64,000 nt of DNA from Endozoicomonas numazuensis (GCF_000722635.1 NZ_JOKH01000004.1:103065-167064); one strand, 5' to 3'; counted from the stretch's first letter, positions 1-9,893 are shown. Notes: generated by a model not told the origin, from the sequence alone. Translations and numbers: made by a program.

Positions 1-356
1 GGGTCAATTGTGGGAGAACCACCGGCTTCTTCTGGCGCTTTGGTAAACTCGAGAATCATGGGAACCGAAGTTCCCCAACCTTTCTGGGCACCATAGAAAT
101 TCCAATACACATTCGGGCTATCACCTTCAGTGTTCGCCCAATCGGTTTCCCCGGGCACTTTCAAAGTTCCGTCTTCATCAAACCCCACAATATCGTTCGG
201 ATAGGGAATAACTCCATTGGAAGGATCAAATTTAAGTGTTTGGGATTGCAGGGTGACTTCATCAACGTTGTCATCAAAAACCTCGTCACATCCTGCCAGC
301 AGAATAAGGGGGAGAGTCAATGAAACCGCTTTAGCCAAGCGTGTGTACTGCATCAT
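1..356 (-). CDS. Pla-1/cef family (VolA-like) lipase lipoprotein, N-terminal part, cut by the window edge
   Basis: Only the first 118 codons are in the window; the rest lies beyond base 1. The gene starts at two adjacent ATG codons (354-356 and 351-353), preceded by an AGAAGGAAA ribosome binding site. The N terminus is a lipoprotein signal with a hydrophobic core and lipobox LAGC. The mature part is about 87 percent identical by eye to the same region of the complete lipase downstream on the same strand (889-3447), with a few extra residues just after the lipid-anchor cysteine. Known members of the family, such as VolA of Vibrio cholerae, are surface lipoproteins that release fatty acids from lysophospholipids. 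The catalytic domain of this copy is not visible, so activity cannot be judged. Confidence 0.85.
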   Translation of the reverse strand, partial: MMQYTRLAKAVSLTLPLILLAGCDEVFDDNVDEVTLQSQTLKFDPSNGVIPYPNDIVGFDEDGTLKVPGETDWANTEGDSPNVYWNFYGAQKGWGTSVPMILEFTKAPEEAGGSPTID

Positions 357-585
357 TTTATTTCCTTCTAATGACTTTGCATCATTTTCGGCGAGGGACT
401 TTTTTAATAAGCCTTATCAGCAAAAATTGAACTTCGCTCGCGTACAGGTATTTACACCATTGGAAACACAAGGTGAAAACCGAGGAGTGCGGCAAAAGCT
501 CAATTAATGACAGGGCATACTATTATTTAGATCCCATAATGAGACAAATGACTTAAACAACAAAAACATCAAAAAAACCAATTTA

Positions 586-599
586 TTGATTCAGGTCAT
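586..599 (-). promoter_or_regulatory. Conserved 14-base block upstream of lipase copy 1
   Basis: TTGATTCAGGTCAT as written on the plus strand is shared exactly with 3675-3688 and lies at almost the same distance (about 230 bases) from the start codon of its gene. It resembles an FNR/ANR-type site in one half only (TTGAT N4 GTCAT), so the regulator is unknown. It may also be simply a remnant of the duplication. Confidence 0.35.
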
Positions 600-805
600 C
601 TTATTAAGGCTACATAGTTACTTTCTGTTACTCATTATTTCATCTCATTCACAGAGTACATTTATTAAGTAATAAGTTAAATATATTTCACTTATTGAGT
701 CGCCTTTAGCGCATCAATTTGATGAATTATGAAAGAATAAAGATAAGTATTAATGGGGGTTGTACAAAGAAATATTTGATGACAAAAAAGAAGGGCAATA
801 TCTAT

Positions 806-856
806 TTAACAAGAAAAGTTGGGAAGCCCCCCCAAAAAAACAATGGGAGGAGCTTC
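806..856 (-). terminator. Probable terminator of the complete lipase gene
   Basis: On the minus strand an imperfect hairpin (arms 845-856 and 823-832, GAAGC paired with GCTTC plus a C/G-rich extension with one bulge) is followed by a T-rich stretch. It lies 33 bases after the stop codon of the 889-3447 gene. The stem has a bulge and a G-T pair, so confidence is moderate. Confidence 0.4.
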
Positions 857-888
857 ATCATGAGAGACGTCTGTATTTCAAATTTATT

Positions 889-3447
889 TTATCTGAATTT
901 GTACTCAGGCTGTTCAGGAAAATCTTCTGCAGGTACCAACAACTTATCACTGCCTTCACCAGGCCTGCCATTATTAACAGTCACGCTGCTGCCATTAGAG
1001 TTAAGGAATGAGAGCGTGGCATTGACAATGCTGTTATGCACCTGGTGATCATTAGGCAACAGATCTGGATCAAGCACAGCCAGAGGTAATTCCACAAAAC
1101 TGGACAGATGGGTTCCATAGGCATATCGAGAAGCGCCACGAATGGTACCACTTCCTTCCTCTCCATTAACACCACCTGTTAGAAGGTCCAGCTCCATTGC
1201 TCTGATGACGGCATCTCCTCCACCTAAAGGCATTTCATCCGCCTGGTTCACGATGACAAAATCCCCCGGGTTCCACTCATGTCCCTCTGTTTTCAATGCC
1301 AATCCAGCGTCCAGAAGGCTCAGATCATTCGAACCATCCCCTACAGCTTCACTCATCAGTACCGGCTCATCTTTATAAGCAGACAGCACTTTGGCGTAAC
1401 TCACCGGATCGGAAGGATCAATGATAGTCTGATAAGCGATTTCAGCAGGAATTTTATAGGCCTGCCAGACCTGTTCTTCAAACTCTGCAAAATCAGTGGC
1501 TGCTTTATTACCCAAAGCTTGACTGACTGATACCATTTTATTTGCCATCTGACGTATTACATTGTCGTCAATTAGCTCAGGTTGGCTGAGGTCGATACCC
1601 TCAGGGATATTGCGATATTCGTCCGCTTTATCCAGTGCTGCCACTTTCTCATTTCTTGACAGTTGTACTTCGGGGTTATAGATACCTAACTTCTCAGCCA
1701 TATAGAGTCTGAAGGGACCTGACTCCAGAATATCTGCCTTCATTTCTGGCAACAGTACCGGAGATTGCATCAGAACCGCAGCTACATTACCGCCAGGAAC
1801 GTTAGTCACCGTAGTTTTAATATCCAGATCATCAGCATAAGATGAAAAATGCTCCTGAGCATCCCGAATCATTCCTGAAATGATCGTGCTGTGAATCCCC
1901 CCCAGAGAACTCCCCATCATATGAACATTTTTATTGTCCAGCAGAACCTGGCCTTGATCATCTTCTACCCCATTAGCAATGGCCATTCTGATACCAATGT
2001 AATCCATAGATACCTGCCACATGAAACCACGAGTTGTTAAAAGATTTTCGGGGCTGGCATAATCAGTTCGACGTACCGAGGCGTCCAGATCGGCTACATC
2101 ATCCCCATCTATATCCACGGTTCTTTCACCGTGCATAGGATGATCAATCGCTACCAGTGCATAACCAGCCCCAACCAATTGCTTGGCAAACAGTTCGGCT
2201 TCGTCTTTTGAGCTGCCAAAGCCATGGCTACTCATCACTACTTTAAATCCATTCTCAGGAACGGGACCGGCAGGCAAATAAATCTTCGCTTTGACAAGAT
2301 TTTGATAAGGCTCTTTGAATACATGAATATCAGCAGCATTACTGGCATTAATTGGCGTGCCGTCGTCTGTCTGGAAGTAGCTGAAAGCGCCAGGACAAAA
2401 TGCTTGGGGAGCTACTCTGTATTCATTAAAGTTTTCAGGGTGACTGTCATTGGCCCCACCTTCCTGCATACTGGAGACATATTCATTGTATTCACAGTTC
2501 ACACCTATCTCGGGGGTGTCCAAATAAGCGGGCAAATTAATAGCGGCCGAAAAGACTCTGTATTCTGGCACCGCATCCGGCTCTGTCTCTGGAACCTCCA
2601 GGCCTTTTTTCTCAAACTGATCAGAAAGCTGTGTTAGCAGAGTATTCTCTTCACCAATGTTTGATGTTGAGCTAACCACCTCTTCCTCTAAATTAACCAA
2701 ATGGGTATTAGAGGAGTACTCATCAAGGTACTTTCCTATAACCGGACGTATAACACTAATATTGCTTCCTGTTGTAAAATCCGCAGCATAAACAATATCA
2801 TCAGGCGAGATACCCGCTCCACCAAGAGTATCAATCACCCCCTGAAGATGTAGACCCATATCACTCTTACTACTCAAAAGCTGTTGGTACGCAGATGACA
2901 CTTTCAGTGTCTGGCCATGAGCATCTTTAACGCCAGACGTCATGACCACAAAGTATCTGGTTGCTTCATCCAAAGGCTTCAGCGGCTCAATATTAATAGT
3001 GCCTGATTTGGCTAGAATGGCCCGGTAGTCTTTATTCCACTCAAGACTTTTTAAAATACCTCCGTCTTCTTTATACATTTTAATACCGGCCTGCAATGTT
3101 TCTCCATCAATGGTAGGCGAACCACCGGCTTCTTCTGCAGCTTTTTTAAATTCAAGAACCATGGGCACAGAAGTTCCCCACCCTTTCTGTGCTCCATAAT
3201 AATTCCAGTAAACATTAGGGCTGTCGCCCGCAGTGTTTGCCCAATCGGTTTCACCAGGTATATGGAGAGTTCCATCTTCATCAAACCCAACAATATCATT
3301 AGGGTATGGAATCACACCTTTAGCAGGATCAAACTGGAGTGTTTGAGAAGATAATGTCACTTCATCAACATTATTTTCATCGCAACCTGCCAAAAAGATA
3401 AAAGGAAGAGTCAGAGAAACGGCTCTGGCCAAGCGAGAATACTGCAT
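889..3447 (-). CDS. Pla-1/cef family (VolA-like) extracellular lipase lipoprotein
   Basis: Complete protein of 852 residues. The ATG at 3447 is chosen because AAGGAAT lies just upstream of it; an ATG 18 bases earlier overlaps that ribosome binding site. Residues 1-22 form a lipoprotein signal ending in LAGC (Cys22). Residues about 30-400 are the long N-terminal region typical of this family. The alpha/beta hydrolase part shows SHGFGSS (407-413) and the nucleophile elbow GSSLG (512-516, Ser514). Family members act outside the cell or on its surface, cleaving phospholipids or lysophospholipids so that fatty acids can be taken up. A second, closely related copy follows at 1-356. Substrate is inferred from the family, not from the sequence. 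Confidence 0.88.
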   Translation of the reverse strand: MQYSRLARAVSLTLPFIFLAGCDENNVDEVTLSSQTLQFDPAKGVIPYPNDIVGFDEDGTLHIPGETDWANTAGDSPNVYWNYYGAQKGWGTSVPMVLEFKKAAEEAGGSPTIDGETLQAGIKMYKEDGGILKSLEWNKDYRAILAKSGTINIEPLKPLDEATRYFVVMTSGVKDAHGQTLKVSSAYQQLLSSKSDMGLHLQGVIDTLGGAGISPDDIVYAADFTTGSNISVIRPVIGKYLDEYSSNTHLVNLEEEVVSSTSNIGEENTLLTQLSDQFEKKGLEVPETEPDAVPEYRVFSAAINLPAYLDTPEIGVNCEYNEYVSSMQEGGANDSHPENFNEYRVAPQAFCPGAFSYFQTDDGTPINASNAADIHVFKEPYQNLVKAKIYLPAGPVPENGFKVVMSSHGFGSSKDEAELFAKQLVGAGYALVAIDHPMHGERTVDIDGDDVADLDASVRRTDYASPENLLTTRGFMWQVSMDYIGIRMAIANGVEDDQGQVLLDNKNVHMMGSSLGGIHSTIISGMIRDAQEHFSSYADDLDIKTTVTNVPGGNVAAVLMQSPVLLPEMKADILESGPFRLYMAEKLGIYNPEVQLSRNEKVAALDKADEYRNIPEGIDLSQPELIDDNVIRQMANKMVSVSQALGNKAATDFAEFEEQVWQAYKIPAEIAYQTIIDPSDPVSYAKVLSAYKDEPVLMSEAVGDGSNDLSLLDAGLALKTEGHEWNPGDFVIVNQADEMPLGGGDAVIRAMELDLLTGGVNGEEGSGTIRGASRYAYGTHLSSFVELPLAVLDPDLLPNDHQVHNSIVNATLSFLNSNGSSVTVNNGRPGEGSDKLLVPAEDFPEQPEYKFR

Positions 3448-3674
3448 TATTTTAATTCCTTGCAATGCCTGATCATCATTTCATAGATGATAATGAAAGC
3501 CTTTACAGCAATCAGTGATCTTCACTGCCATGAACGCTTTCACTCCGATTACAAAACAGGAGCCAAGCTTTAAGGGTATGACAATGGATCAATAAGGGAC
3601 GAAGGACACTATTAAGAAGGACAACTTATTTGACAATATCTAAAGATTCGGAGGCTTTTCAAAAATAACTTTTT

Positions 3675-3688
3675 TTGATTCAGGTCAT
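3675..3688 (-). promoter_or_regulatory. Conserved 14-base block upstream of lipase copy 2
   Basis: Identical to 586-599 and 228 bases upstream of the start at 3447. The conserved sequence and spacing suggest a retained regulatory element in both copies, or a young duplication. Confidence 0.35.
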
Positions 3689-3840
3689 AGAATAACTCAA
3701 ACTTTGTTTATTTTTGTTAAATAAAATTACGTTTAATTTACAGTACACACTTAATCATTTAATAGGTTAATCTCAATGCATTAGCATTAATAACAAATAA
3801 TGATTACCCCACTTAATATAAAGTTTTATTAAAGCTAATA

Positions 3841-3874
3841 TAAAATAGCCTGAGCAGTTAATGGCTCAGGCTAT
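3841..3874 (-). terminator. Rho-independent terminator of argG
   Basis: Perfect 11-bp inverted repeat (3845-3855 and 3864-3874, ATAGCCTGAGC) with an 8-base loop. On the minus strand it is followed by ATTTTATATTAG. It sits 22 bases after the argG stop codon. Confidence 0.75.
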
Positions 3875-3896
3875 CAATATTAATCTGCTTTACTCA

Positions 3897-5111
3897 TTAG
3901 CCAAGGTTACGACCCTTGTTAGCGGCAATTCTCAACCTTAACGCATTCAACTTAATAAAGCCTTCAGCATCAGCCTGATCGTAAGCGCCTTCATCATCTT
4001 CAAAAGTAGCAATATTTTCATCAAACAGTGAATCATCGGACTGACGACCAACCACTGAAACATTACCTTTATAAAGCTTCAGACGAACGACACCATTCAC
4101 ACACTCCTGGCTTTCATCAATCATCTTCTGAAGCATTTCACGCTCAGGAGACCACCAATAGCCGTTATAAATCAGTTTCGCATATTTTGGCATCAACTCA
4201 TCTTTCAGGTGTGCAACTTCTCTGTCCAAGGTAATGGACTCGATCGCACGGTGAGCTTTCAGCATGATGGTTCCGCCTGGTGTTTCATAACAACCACGGG
4301 ATTTCATGCCTACATAACGATTTTCAACAATATCAAGACGACCAACGCCGTTTTCTCCACCGACCTTATTCAGGTAAGTCAGAACTGTTGCAGGCGTCAT
4401 TTCCTGACCATCAATGGCGACAATGTCTCCATTTTTATAAGTCAGCTCAAGATACAGTGCCTCGTCTGGTGCATTTTCCGGAGAAACACTCCAACGCCAC
4501 ATTTCTTCTTCTGCTTCTGCCCAGGGGTCTTCCAGAACACCCCCTTCATAGGAAATATGCAGCAGGTTGGCATCCATTGAATAAGGCGACTTGCCTTTTT
4601 TCTTCTCAACCTGAATGTCATGCTCATCGCAGTAGGCCAGCAGTTTTTCACGGGAATTCAGGTCCCACTCACGCCATGGGGCAATAACTTGTACACCCGG
4701 TTTAAGGGCATAAGCACCTAATTCAAAACGCACCTGATCATTACCTTTGCCGGTAGCACCATGAGAAATGGCATCTGCGCCAGTTTCATTGGCAATTTCG
4801 ATCAGTCTTTTAGAAATCAGGGGGCGGGCAATAGAAGTACCCAGCAGGTACTCACCTTCATAAACAGTATTAGCCCTGAACATTGGGAACACAAAGTCTC
4901 GAACAAACTCTTCCCGCAGGTCTTCGATATAAATCTCTTTTATACCCAACGCTTCAGCTTTGGCTCTGGCTGGCTCGACCTCTTCTCCCTGACCCAGGTC
5001 AGCGGTGAATGTCACAACCTCGCACTCGTAGGTATCTTCCAGCCATTTGGCAATCACCGAGGTATCCAGTCCGCCAGAATAAGCCAGTACGACTTTTTTA
5101 ATCTCTTTCAC
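3897..5111 (-). CDS. argG: Argininosuccinate synthase
   Basis: Joins citrulline and aspartate with ATP to form argininosuccinate, the seventh step of arginine synthesis, in the cytosol. The protein opens with [14 protein letters not shown], the ATP-pyrophosphatase P-loop of the family. Further family blocks such as [15 protein letters not shown] are present. The GTG at 5109-5111 is chosen because GGGAG lies 6 bases upstream and the resulting 404 residues match the usual length of about 400. An earlier in-frame ATG at 5174 would add 21 residues with no family counterpart. Two ARG-box-like sites lie upstream, so arginine-dependent repression by ArgR is likely. Confidence 0.95.
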   Translation of the reverse strand: MKEIKKVVLAYSGGLDTSVIAKWLEDTYECEVVTFTADLGQGEEVEPARAKAEALGIKEIYIEDLREEFVRDFVFPMFRANTVYEGEYLLGTSIARPLISKRLIEIANETGADAISHGATGKGNDQVRFELGAYALKPGVQVIAPWREWDLNSREKLLAYCDEHDIQVEKKKGKSPYSMDANLLHISYEGGVLEDPWAEAEEEMWRWSVSPENAPDEALYLELTYKNGDIVAIDGQEMTPATVLTYLNKVGGENGVGRLDIVENRYVGMKSRGCYETPGGTIMLKAHRAIESITLDREVAHLKDELMPKYAKLIYNGYWWSPEREMLQKMIDESQECVNGVVRLKLYKGNVSVVGRQSDDSLFDENIATFEDDEGAYDQADAEGFIKLNALRLRIAANKGRNLG

Positions 5112-5692
5112 CGAGCACTCCCAATTCCCGATACGGTAAAACCTGATTTCCTGGAGAGTATTGATGATCGACACTCGAAAATCAATATTTATTCAAGGAA
5201 TCAACATATTAATTCAACCCTGATTTATTAGGGTTGTTATTAGACACCACCCTCTTTTCCATGGCCTCAATGTGGAAAGAACCCATATAACTTCGGACAG
5301 CCGTAATTTGGCGCCCATTATTCGCGAATACAGGCTGGTTTTCTAGCCCGAAAGCCCTATAAATCTCTCAACTTATCCCCTGAATCATCCATAGGCAGAA
5401 ATTCTGTTGCACAGACGGTCTTAACCTGCTGAACAACAAGCATTCGGTCCACCTGCCTCACTAGTCACAAGGGCTAACCGGATGAGGAAATATCACTACC
5501 CAGCCAGCGCAATTTTAGATACGATGCCACGCAGAAAAGAGAGTCCCCACAACTCTCTGCCGATTCCACCTTATTTGACGTATTTTTTTGATCAGCCTTT
5601 GCTGCATTTAACGGACTCGTGACAAAAACACGTTTACACTGTTGCTAATCAACAGTTTCTCTTTCTTCTCTGGAACAGGTACTCTTCAGAAG
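5112..5692. other. Divergent argG/pyrC intergenic region
   Basis: About 580 bases without a convincing gene. It contains the ARG-box pair near argG (5180-5216). The part from 5240 to 5640 shows no gene or clear structure. The pyrC promoter was not identified with confidence. Confidence 0.5.
5180..5216 (-). promoter_or_regulatory. Candidate ArgR operator (two ARG boxes) of argG
   Basis: TCAATATTTATTCA (5182-5195) differs at one position from the TGAAT-W4-ATTCA core of the ARG box. A second, weaker box ends in ATTCA (5203-5216). The two centres are 21 bases apart, the usual spacing of paired ARG boxes in enterobacteria. The pair lies 70-105 bases upstream of the argG start. Confidence 0.5.
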
Positions 5693-6754
5693 ATGACGCA
5701 AATGCCTATAGCGAAAGAAAAGCTCACCCTGACACGCCCTGACGACTGGCATATTCACCTGAGAGATGACGCAGCCCTGGCTGAAACTGTCTGTTCTGCA
5801 GCCAGAAATTTCGCCCGTGCGATCATCATGCCCAATCTTCGCCCCCCAGTACTGAATGCGGATGATGCCGCTGCCTACAAAGCGAGGATTCTTGAGCATA
5901 TCCCGGCAGGCAGTCAGTTTGAGCCCCTGATGACCCTGTACCTGACAGATAACACTACCCCGGAGATGATCCGTGAAGCCAAAGCCAGAGGGGATGTAAA
6001 AGCGCTGAAGCTTTACCCCGCAGGTGCAACCACCCACTCTGACTCCGGCGTAACCGATATCCGTCACATTGAAAAAAGCCTTGAGACTATGGCTGAAGTG
6101 GGACTGCCACTTCTAGTACACGCTGAAGTGACTGATTCAGACATTGATATCTTCGATCGGGAAAAAGTCTTTATTGATCGTTACCTGAAAGATATCACCC
6201 TCAGTCACCCCAATCTGAAAGTGGTCATGGAACATATTACGACGGCCGATGCCGTTGAGTTTGTAAAAAGCAGCCATGACAAGGTAGCAGCCACTATTAC
6301 TGCACACCATCTGCTGTACAATCGAAACGATATGTTGGTAGGAGGCATTCGCCCTCATTATTATTGCCTGCCCATTCTTAAACGTAATATCCATCAGCAG
6401 GCATTACTGGAAGCAGCCACCAGCGGCAACCCGAAGTTTTTTCTGGGCACGGATTCTGCTCCTCATGGTGTAGACGCTAAAGAAACATCCTGCGGTTGTG
6501 CAGGCTGCTACACCGCACCTGCTGCTCTAGAGCTCTATGCAGAAGCTTTTGAAAGCATGAATGCCCTGGATAAACTGGAAGGTTTTGCCAGCCACTTTGG
6601 CCCAGATTTCTATGATTTACCAAGAAACCAGACATCTGTAACACTGATTAAGGAAGAGTGGCAATTGCCAGAGTCAATTCCTCTGGGAGACAATCAAGTT
6701 GTCCCTCTGCGTGCAGGTGAAACCCTGAACTGGCGCTTACAGCTTCAGGACTGA
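5693..6754 (+). CDS. pyrC: Dihydroorotase, PyrC type
   Basis: Catalyses reversible cyclisation of carbamoyl aspartate to dihydroorotate in pyrimidine synthesis. The family metal ligands are visible: HxH at 20-22 (WHIHL), the carboxylated lysine in KLYPAG (Lys106), His143, His181 and Asp254 in GTDSAPH. The ATG at 5693 gives 353 residues, close to the 348 of E. coli PyrC. A TTG at 5642 in the same frame would add a 17-residue tail absent from the family, and an ATG at 5702 is also possible. It is divergent from argG and separated from rnt by 73 bases. Confidence 0.94.
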   Translation: MTQMPIAKEKLTLTRPDDWHIHLRDDAALAETVCSAARNFARAIIMPNLRPPVLNADDAAAYKARILEHIPAGSQFEPLMTLYLTDNTTPEMIREAKARGDVKALKLYPAGATTHSDSGVTDIRHIEKSLETMAEVGLPLLVHAEVTDSDIDIFDREKVFIDRYLKDITLSHPNLKVVMEHITTADAVEFVKSSHDKVAATITAHHLLYNRNDMLVGGIRPHYYCLPILKRNIHQQALLEAATSGNPKFFLGTDSAPHGVDAKETSCGCAGCYTAPAALELYAEAFESMNALDKLEGFASHFGPDFYDLPRNQTSVTLIKEEWQLPESIPLGDNQVVPLRAGETLNWRLQLQD

Positions 6755-6827
6755 CACTGATTCGGGAAAGTCTGATACAACAAAACTTCAGACTTCCCCT
6801 TTACTCTGAATGTATTAAGGAGATTCC

Positions 6828-7448
6828 GTGGTCGATGATAGCCACCTGATGGCCAACCGCTTTCGTGGTTTCTTACCCGTTGTGGTGGACGTGGAAACCG
6901 GAGGTTTCAATTCCGCCACCGATGCGCTGTTGGAAATTGCAGCCGTCGTCATTGAAATGGATGAAAGCGGCTACGTACACCCCGGCAAGCCACAGTCTTT
7001 CCACGTTAAGCCCTTTGAAGGTGCCAATATTGAACCCGCTGCTATTGAGTTCATCGGTGTTGACCCTTTTCACCCGTTGCGTATAGCCACTGAAGAAGAG
7101 CAGGCCCTGAATGGCATCTTCAAAACTGTGCGTAAGGAAGTCAAAAAGCAGGGCTGCAATCGCGCGGTTCTGGTGGGCCACAACGCATCATTTGACCTTG
7201 GCTTTGTTATGGCTGCAGCCGAACGCTGTGACATCAAACGTAATCCGTTCCACCCGTTCTCCTGCTTTGATACTGCAACACTGTCAGGACTAGCTTACGG
7301 TCAAACAGTTCTTGCCAGAGCCTGCGAAGCAGCCGACATTCATTTTGATAAAGGTGAAGCGCACTCCGCACGTTACGATACAGAGAAAACAGCCGAGCTG
7401 TTCTGCTCTATCATCAACCGCTGGAAAGATCTTGGCGGCTGGCTATAA
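6828..7448 (+). CDS. rnt: Ribonuclease T
   Basis: 3'-5' exoribonuclease that trims tRNA CCA ends and matures 5S and 23S rRNA 3' ends. It is 206 residues long, the usual length. The DEDDh catalytic set is visible: Asp21 and Glu23 (VVVDVETGG), Asp123 in HNASFDLGF, His179 (EAHSARYD) and Asp184. The start is GTG, with a strong AAGGAGA ribosome binding site 4 bases upstream. The neighbouring pyrC is upstream in the same direction, an arrangement also known in other gammaproteobacteria. Confidence 0.95.
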   Translation: MVDDSHLMANRFRGFLPVVVDVETGGFNSATDALLEIAAVVIEMDESGYVHPGKPQSFHVKPFEGANIEPAAIEFIGVDPFHPLRIATEEEQALNGIFKTVRKEVKKQGCNRAVLVGHNASFDLGFVMAAAERCDIKRNPFHPFSCFDTATLSGLAYGQTVLARACEAADIHFDKGEAHSARYDTEKTAELFCSIINRWKDLGGWL

Positions 7449-7617
7449 GCACTCTTCTGTTTCATAGCAATGCCTGATAGCACTTTTGCGACTCAGGCAG
7501 CACCTCCCCCCCTTATATTCCAAAGCATTGCAACGCAAAACACTTTTCAATAAGATTCGTCCCAAGCATTACCGGTAATAATAATGGACAACTGCCGGCT
7601 ATACAGGATGATTTCAG

Positions 7618-8523
7618 ATGTTAAAACGTCTTTTCGCTTCAAGAAAACGCCCTTATCTTATCAATGGTCATATCCGTGAAAAAATCCGGATAGATCTCTC
7701 GGGCAATATTCTTACCATGGAATTGCCACCTCACCATAGCTACGGTGGCTTTGCTGGAGACACTTCGTCCGGAGAAAAAGCTCCGCCTGAATCTATCAAC
7801 ATTTATTCTCCGGATGGCTATTGGTCAGACCAGATAGAAGAAGAGGAAGGCATGGGCTGGCGCCGTGAAGGCTTCGCCATGCAAAGCATTCTAAAAAGGG
7901 AGTGGGACTTTATGGGCCCCGTTTGGCGAGGTCGCCCCCTGGGCTCTATTTCTATGGTCATGATGCTATGTCATGATGAAACCCTGCCAGAGACCATGAG
8001 CTACTTCAACCCTTCAGATTTTGGGAAAATCACTCTCAGAGCTGCTTATTTCAAAGCATTAAGAGCCATCAATCTGCATAAACCCAAAGTCCCGGTCAAC
8101 TGGCAGGTAATACAGAAACAGCAAATCCCTTGGGTGCTCTATGAAATCCACGACACCCTTCAAGGTGATCCAGAACAGACTCGACTTCTTGCTAACAGCC
8201 TTGCCTCTTTGATGATACCCCTCGCCCGGGAATACTCCTTGAGACTCTACTTTACGTATACTGGCTACACTCCGGTAAGCTTCAGCCGGAAAAACATGAA
8301 TAAAGTTCGTGATCAAATTATTGAGAGCATGCAACTAAGCTACACCCCAGAACACCTTCAGCAAATCAGACACCTTCGCGAAAGACACCCTGAAAGTACT
8401 ATTACAGAAGAGCTAGAGCCAATGCCTTGGGTATTCCCAGAATGGCGTATTGGGGATGCTGATGCCGGTGAACCTGAATATATGATTACCAAAGCAGGGA
8501 CCCCAGCTCCGACACTATCATAA
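7618..8523 (+). CDS. Protein of unknown function (301 residues)
   Basis: I do not recognise this protein. It has no signal peptide or membrane segment and looks like a soluble, mixed alpha/beta protein. It begins with a basic stretch (MLKRLFASRKRPYL) and is rich in aromatic residues and in proline near the C terminus. A short acidic run (QIEEEEG) lies near residue 65. It follows rnt by 169 bases and precedes another unrecognised gene in the same direction by 100 bases, so the two may be cotranscribed. Coding status is supported by the long open frame, start position and lack of competing genes. Confidence 0.7.
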   Translation: MLKRLFASRKRPYLINGHIREKIRIDLSGNILTMELPPHHSYGGFAGDTSSGEKAPPESINIYSPDGYWSDQIEEEEGMGWRREGFAMQSILKREWDFMGPVWRGRPLGSISMVMMLCHDETLPETMSYFNPSDFGKITLRAAYFKALRAINLHKPKVPVNWQVIQKQQIPWVLYEIHDTLQGDPEQTRLLANSLASLMIPLAREYSLRLYFTYTGYTPVSFSRKNMNKVRDQIIESMQLSYTPEHLQQIRHLRERHPESTITEELEPMPWVFPEWRIGDADAGEPEYMITKAGTPAPTLS

Positions 8524-8623
8524 TGAAAATTTTACATCTCCACTTCTTATGATTTGAGCGTGGCAAAAGCCAGTTCGGTACTCACAATAATCAAATAACA
8601 ACAGCAGCAAGGAAGTTAACTCA

Positions 8624-9814
8624 ATGAATCGACATCAGATACCTGAAGGCTACAGCCCGCTTTCTCCCAATGAAACCCGAGGGAGGTTGATTCTCATCAA
8701 GGATGAACATCGCTCAAATTGGGAAGAAATCCAGCGAAATCATGCGGGAAATTTTTATTATACTTCTGTACTCAGAGCCATCTATAACCTTCAGGCTGTA
8801 GCTAAGGGCTCTGGTGAAGACAAGCACAAAGCTGGTCGCATAAACACTATGGACCTGAACGGCGCCAAACTTCGCTTTCGCATTTGGGAAAACAACAGTG
8901 TCCTAATTGAAAGTCTTGATATTCAGGAACAGGCAACAACACATTCACAATCGGGATTTTACGCAATAAGATATAACACACAGAATGAAAACTGGACCCC
9001 AGTCCAAAAAGAAGCTAAGCAACCTGAATTCAATAATAAAATTCTTCATGAGCCATATATAGCAATCTGTGGAAAGTATGATGATTTAGCACAAGCCAGC
9101 AACAAGATGGTGGAACATATACAGGGAGCGTTCGATCTGGAACCTGGCCGAGTATCTTCCAGAGGAAATGCCTATAACCTGTTTTATCAAGCAAAAGGCT
9201 TCGACAAAAAACCCAATATTGCATCACTGGCTTCTATTATCCAACAATCCCAAAAATACAAAGACGGTGTCCGGTGGCTGGTACACGGTGAAGGAGCTAA
9301 AACCTTTGTAGAAGCCCTAGAAAGCCTCTCAGAAAGTAATAGTGTAATCAAAAAGGCTGAGATTAATACTGAGGCCAGTTATAAATCAGCAATAAACACC
9401 CAATACCACCGTGTCTTTTTTTCAGCACCTCGTGGAAAAGGAACGGAGAAAGACAACCTTAAAAGGCTGACAAAGAATATCGGAATGTCCTTTTCTGGAA
9501 TTCAATATAATGACTACGATCTAAAGAATCCTGACATCAATACAGGATTTAGAATCTCGGTTGAAAAACTGGCTGTACCCGCCATCACAACCGGCGTTGG
9601 CGCTACCGCTCTAAAAACGACCGGAATAAGTGGACTCGTTAAGCTTTATGAGCAAGCAGCCAATCTACCAGTTGCAGGGCAGATTGGTTTAATGGTTGCC
9701 GGGGCCTTTATGGTTAAAAACAATGTCTACCCAACACTCAGCAGCTATGGCCGAGCCTTTGCAAACTTTGGACCGAACACCCTTGGTAAAGGAAACCAAT
9801 CTTGGCAGGGATGA
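8624..9814 (+). CDS. Protein of unknown function with hydrophobic C-terminal segments (396 residues)
   Basis: No family is recognised. The ATG is preceded by AAGGAAG. The first 310 residues are hydrophilic and mixed. Two moderately hydrophobic, glycine/alanine-rich segments follow at about 316-338 and 348-364, separated by a short polar stretch, so a membrane hairpin near the C terminus is possible. There is no N-terminal signal peptide. A large soluble domain with a C-terminal hydrophobic hairpin is seen in some secreted effectors, but nothing here proves such a role. A strong terminator follows directly. Confidence 0.65.
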   Translation: MNRHQIPEGYSPLSPNETRGRLILIKDEHRSNWEEIQRNHAGNFYYTSVLRAIYNLQAVAKGSGEDKHKAGRINTMDLNGAKLRFRIWENNSVLIESLDIQEQATTHSQSGFYAIRYNTQNENWTPVQKEAKQPEFNNKILHEPYIAICGKYDDLAQASNKMVEHIQGAFDLEPGRVSSRGNAYNLFYQAKGFDKKPNIASLASIIQQSQKYKDGVRWLVHGEGAKTFVEALESLSESNSVIKKAEINTEASYKSAINTQYHRVFFSAPRGKGTEKDNLKRLTKNIGMSFSGIQYNDYDLKNPDINTGFRISVEKLAVPAITTGVGATALKTTGISGLVKLYEQAANLPVAGQIGLMVAGAFMVKNNVYPTLSSYGRAFANFGPNTLGKGNQSWQG

Positions 9815-9840
9815 AACAAGTTCAATTTAGAGCAGGACCA

Positions 9841-9867
9841 AAAAGGGGCTGGCTGAGCCCCTTTTTC
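9841..9867. terminator. Bidirectional rho-independent terminator
   Basis: Perfect 10-bp stem AAAAGGGGCT / AGCCCCTTTT with a 5-base loop, flanked by A and T runs on the two sides. It lies between the convergent 8624-9814 gene and yigL and can serve both. Confidence 0.9.
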
Positions 9868-9893
9868 TAATAACATCTCAAAGAAGTAATACA

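Larger units (their letters stand above)
357..888. other. Intergenic region between the tandem lipase genes
   Basis: No credible gene is seen. The right end holds a terminator-like hairpin of the 889-3447 lipase. The middle is very A+T rich. A 14-base block, TTGATTCAGGTCAT (586-599), recurs at 3675-3688, about 230 bases upstream of each lipase start, so the promoter region appears to have been duplicated with the gene. Confidence 0.6.
3448..3896. other. Intergenic region upstream of the lipase, with the argG terminator
   Basis: No gene is seen. The left two thirds is A+T rich and contains the 14-base block shared with the other lipase copy (3675-3688). The right end holds the argG terminator. 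Confidence 0.6.

Noticed and set aside
586-599. FNR/ANR site reading of TTGATTCAGGTCAT
   Set aside because: Only one half matches TTGAT; the second half differs at two of five bases and the distance to the gene is long. Kept only as an unnamed conserved block.
719-1048. Open frames on the plus strand over the end of the lipase gene
   Set aside because: They are shadows of the 889-3447 lipase on the opposite strand, with no ribosome binding site and low-complexity translations.
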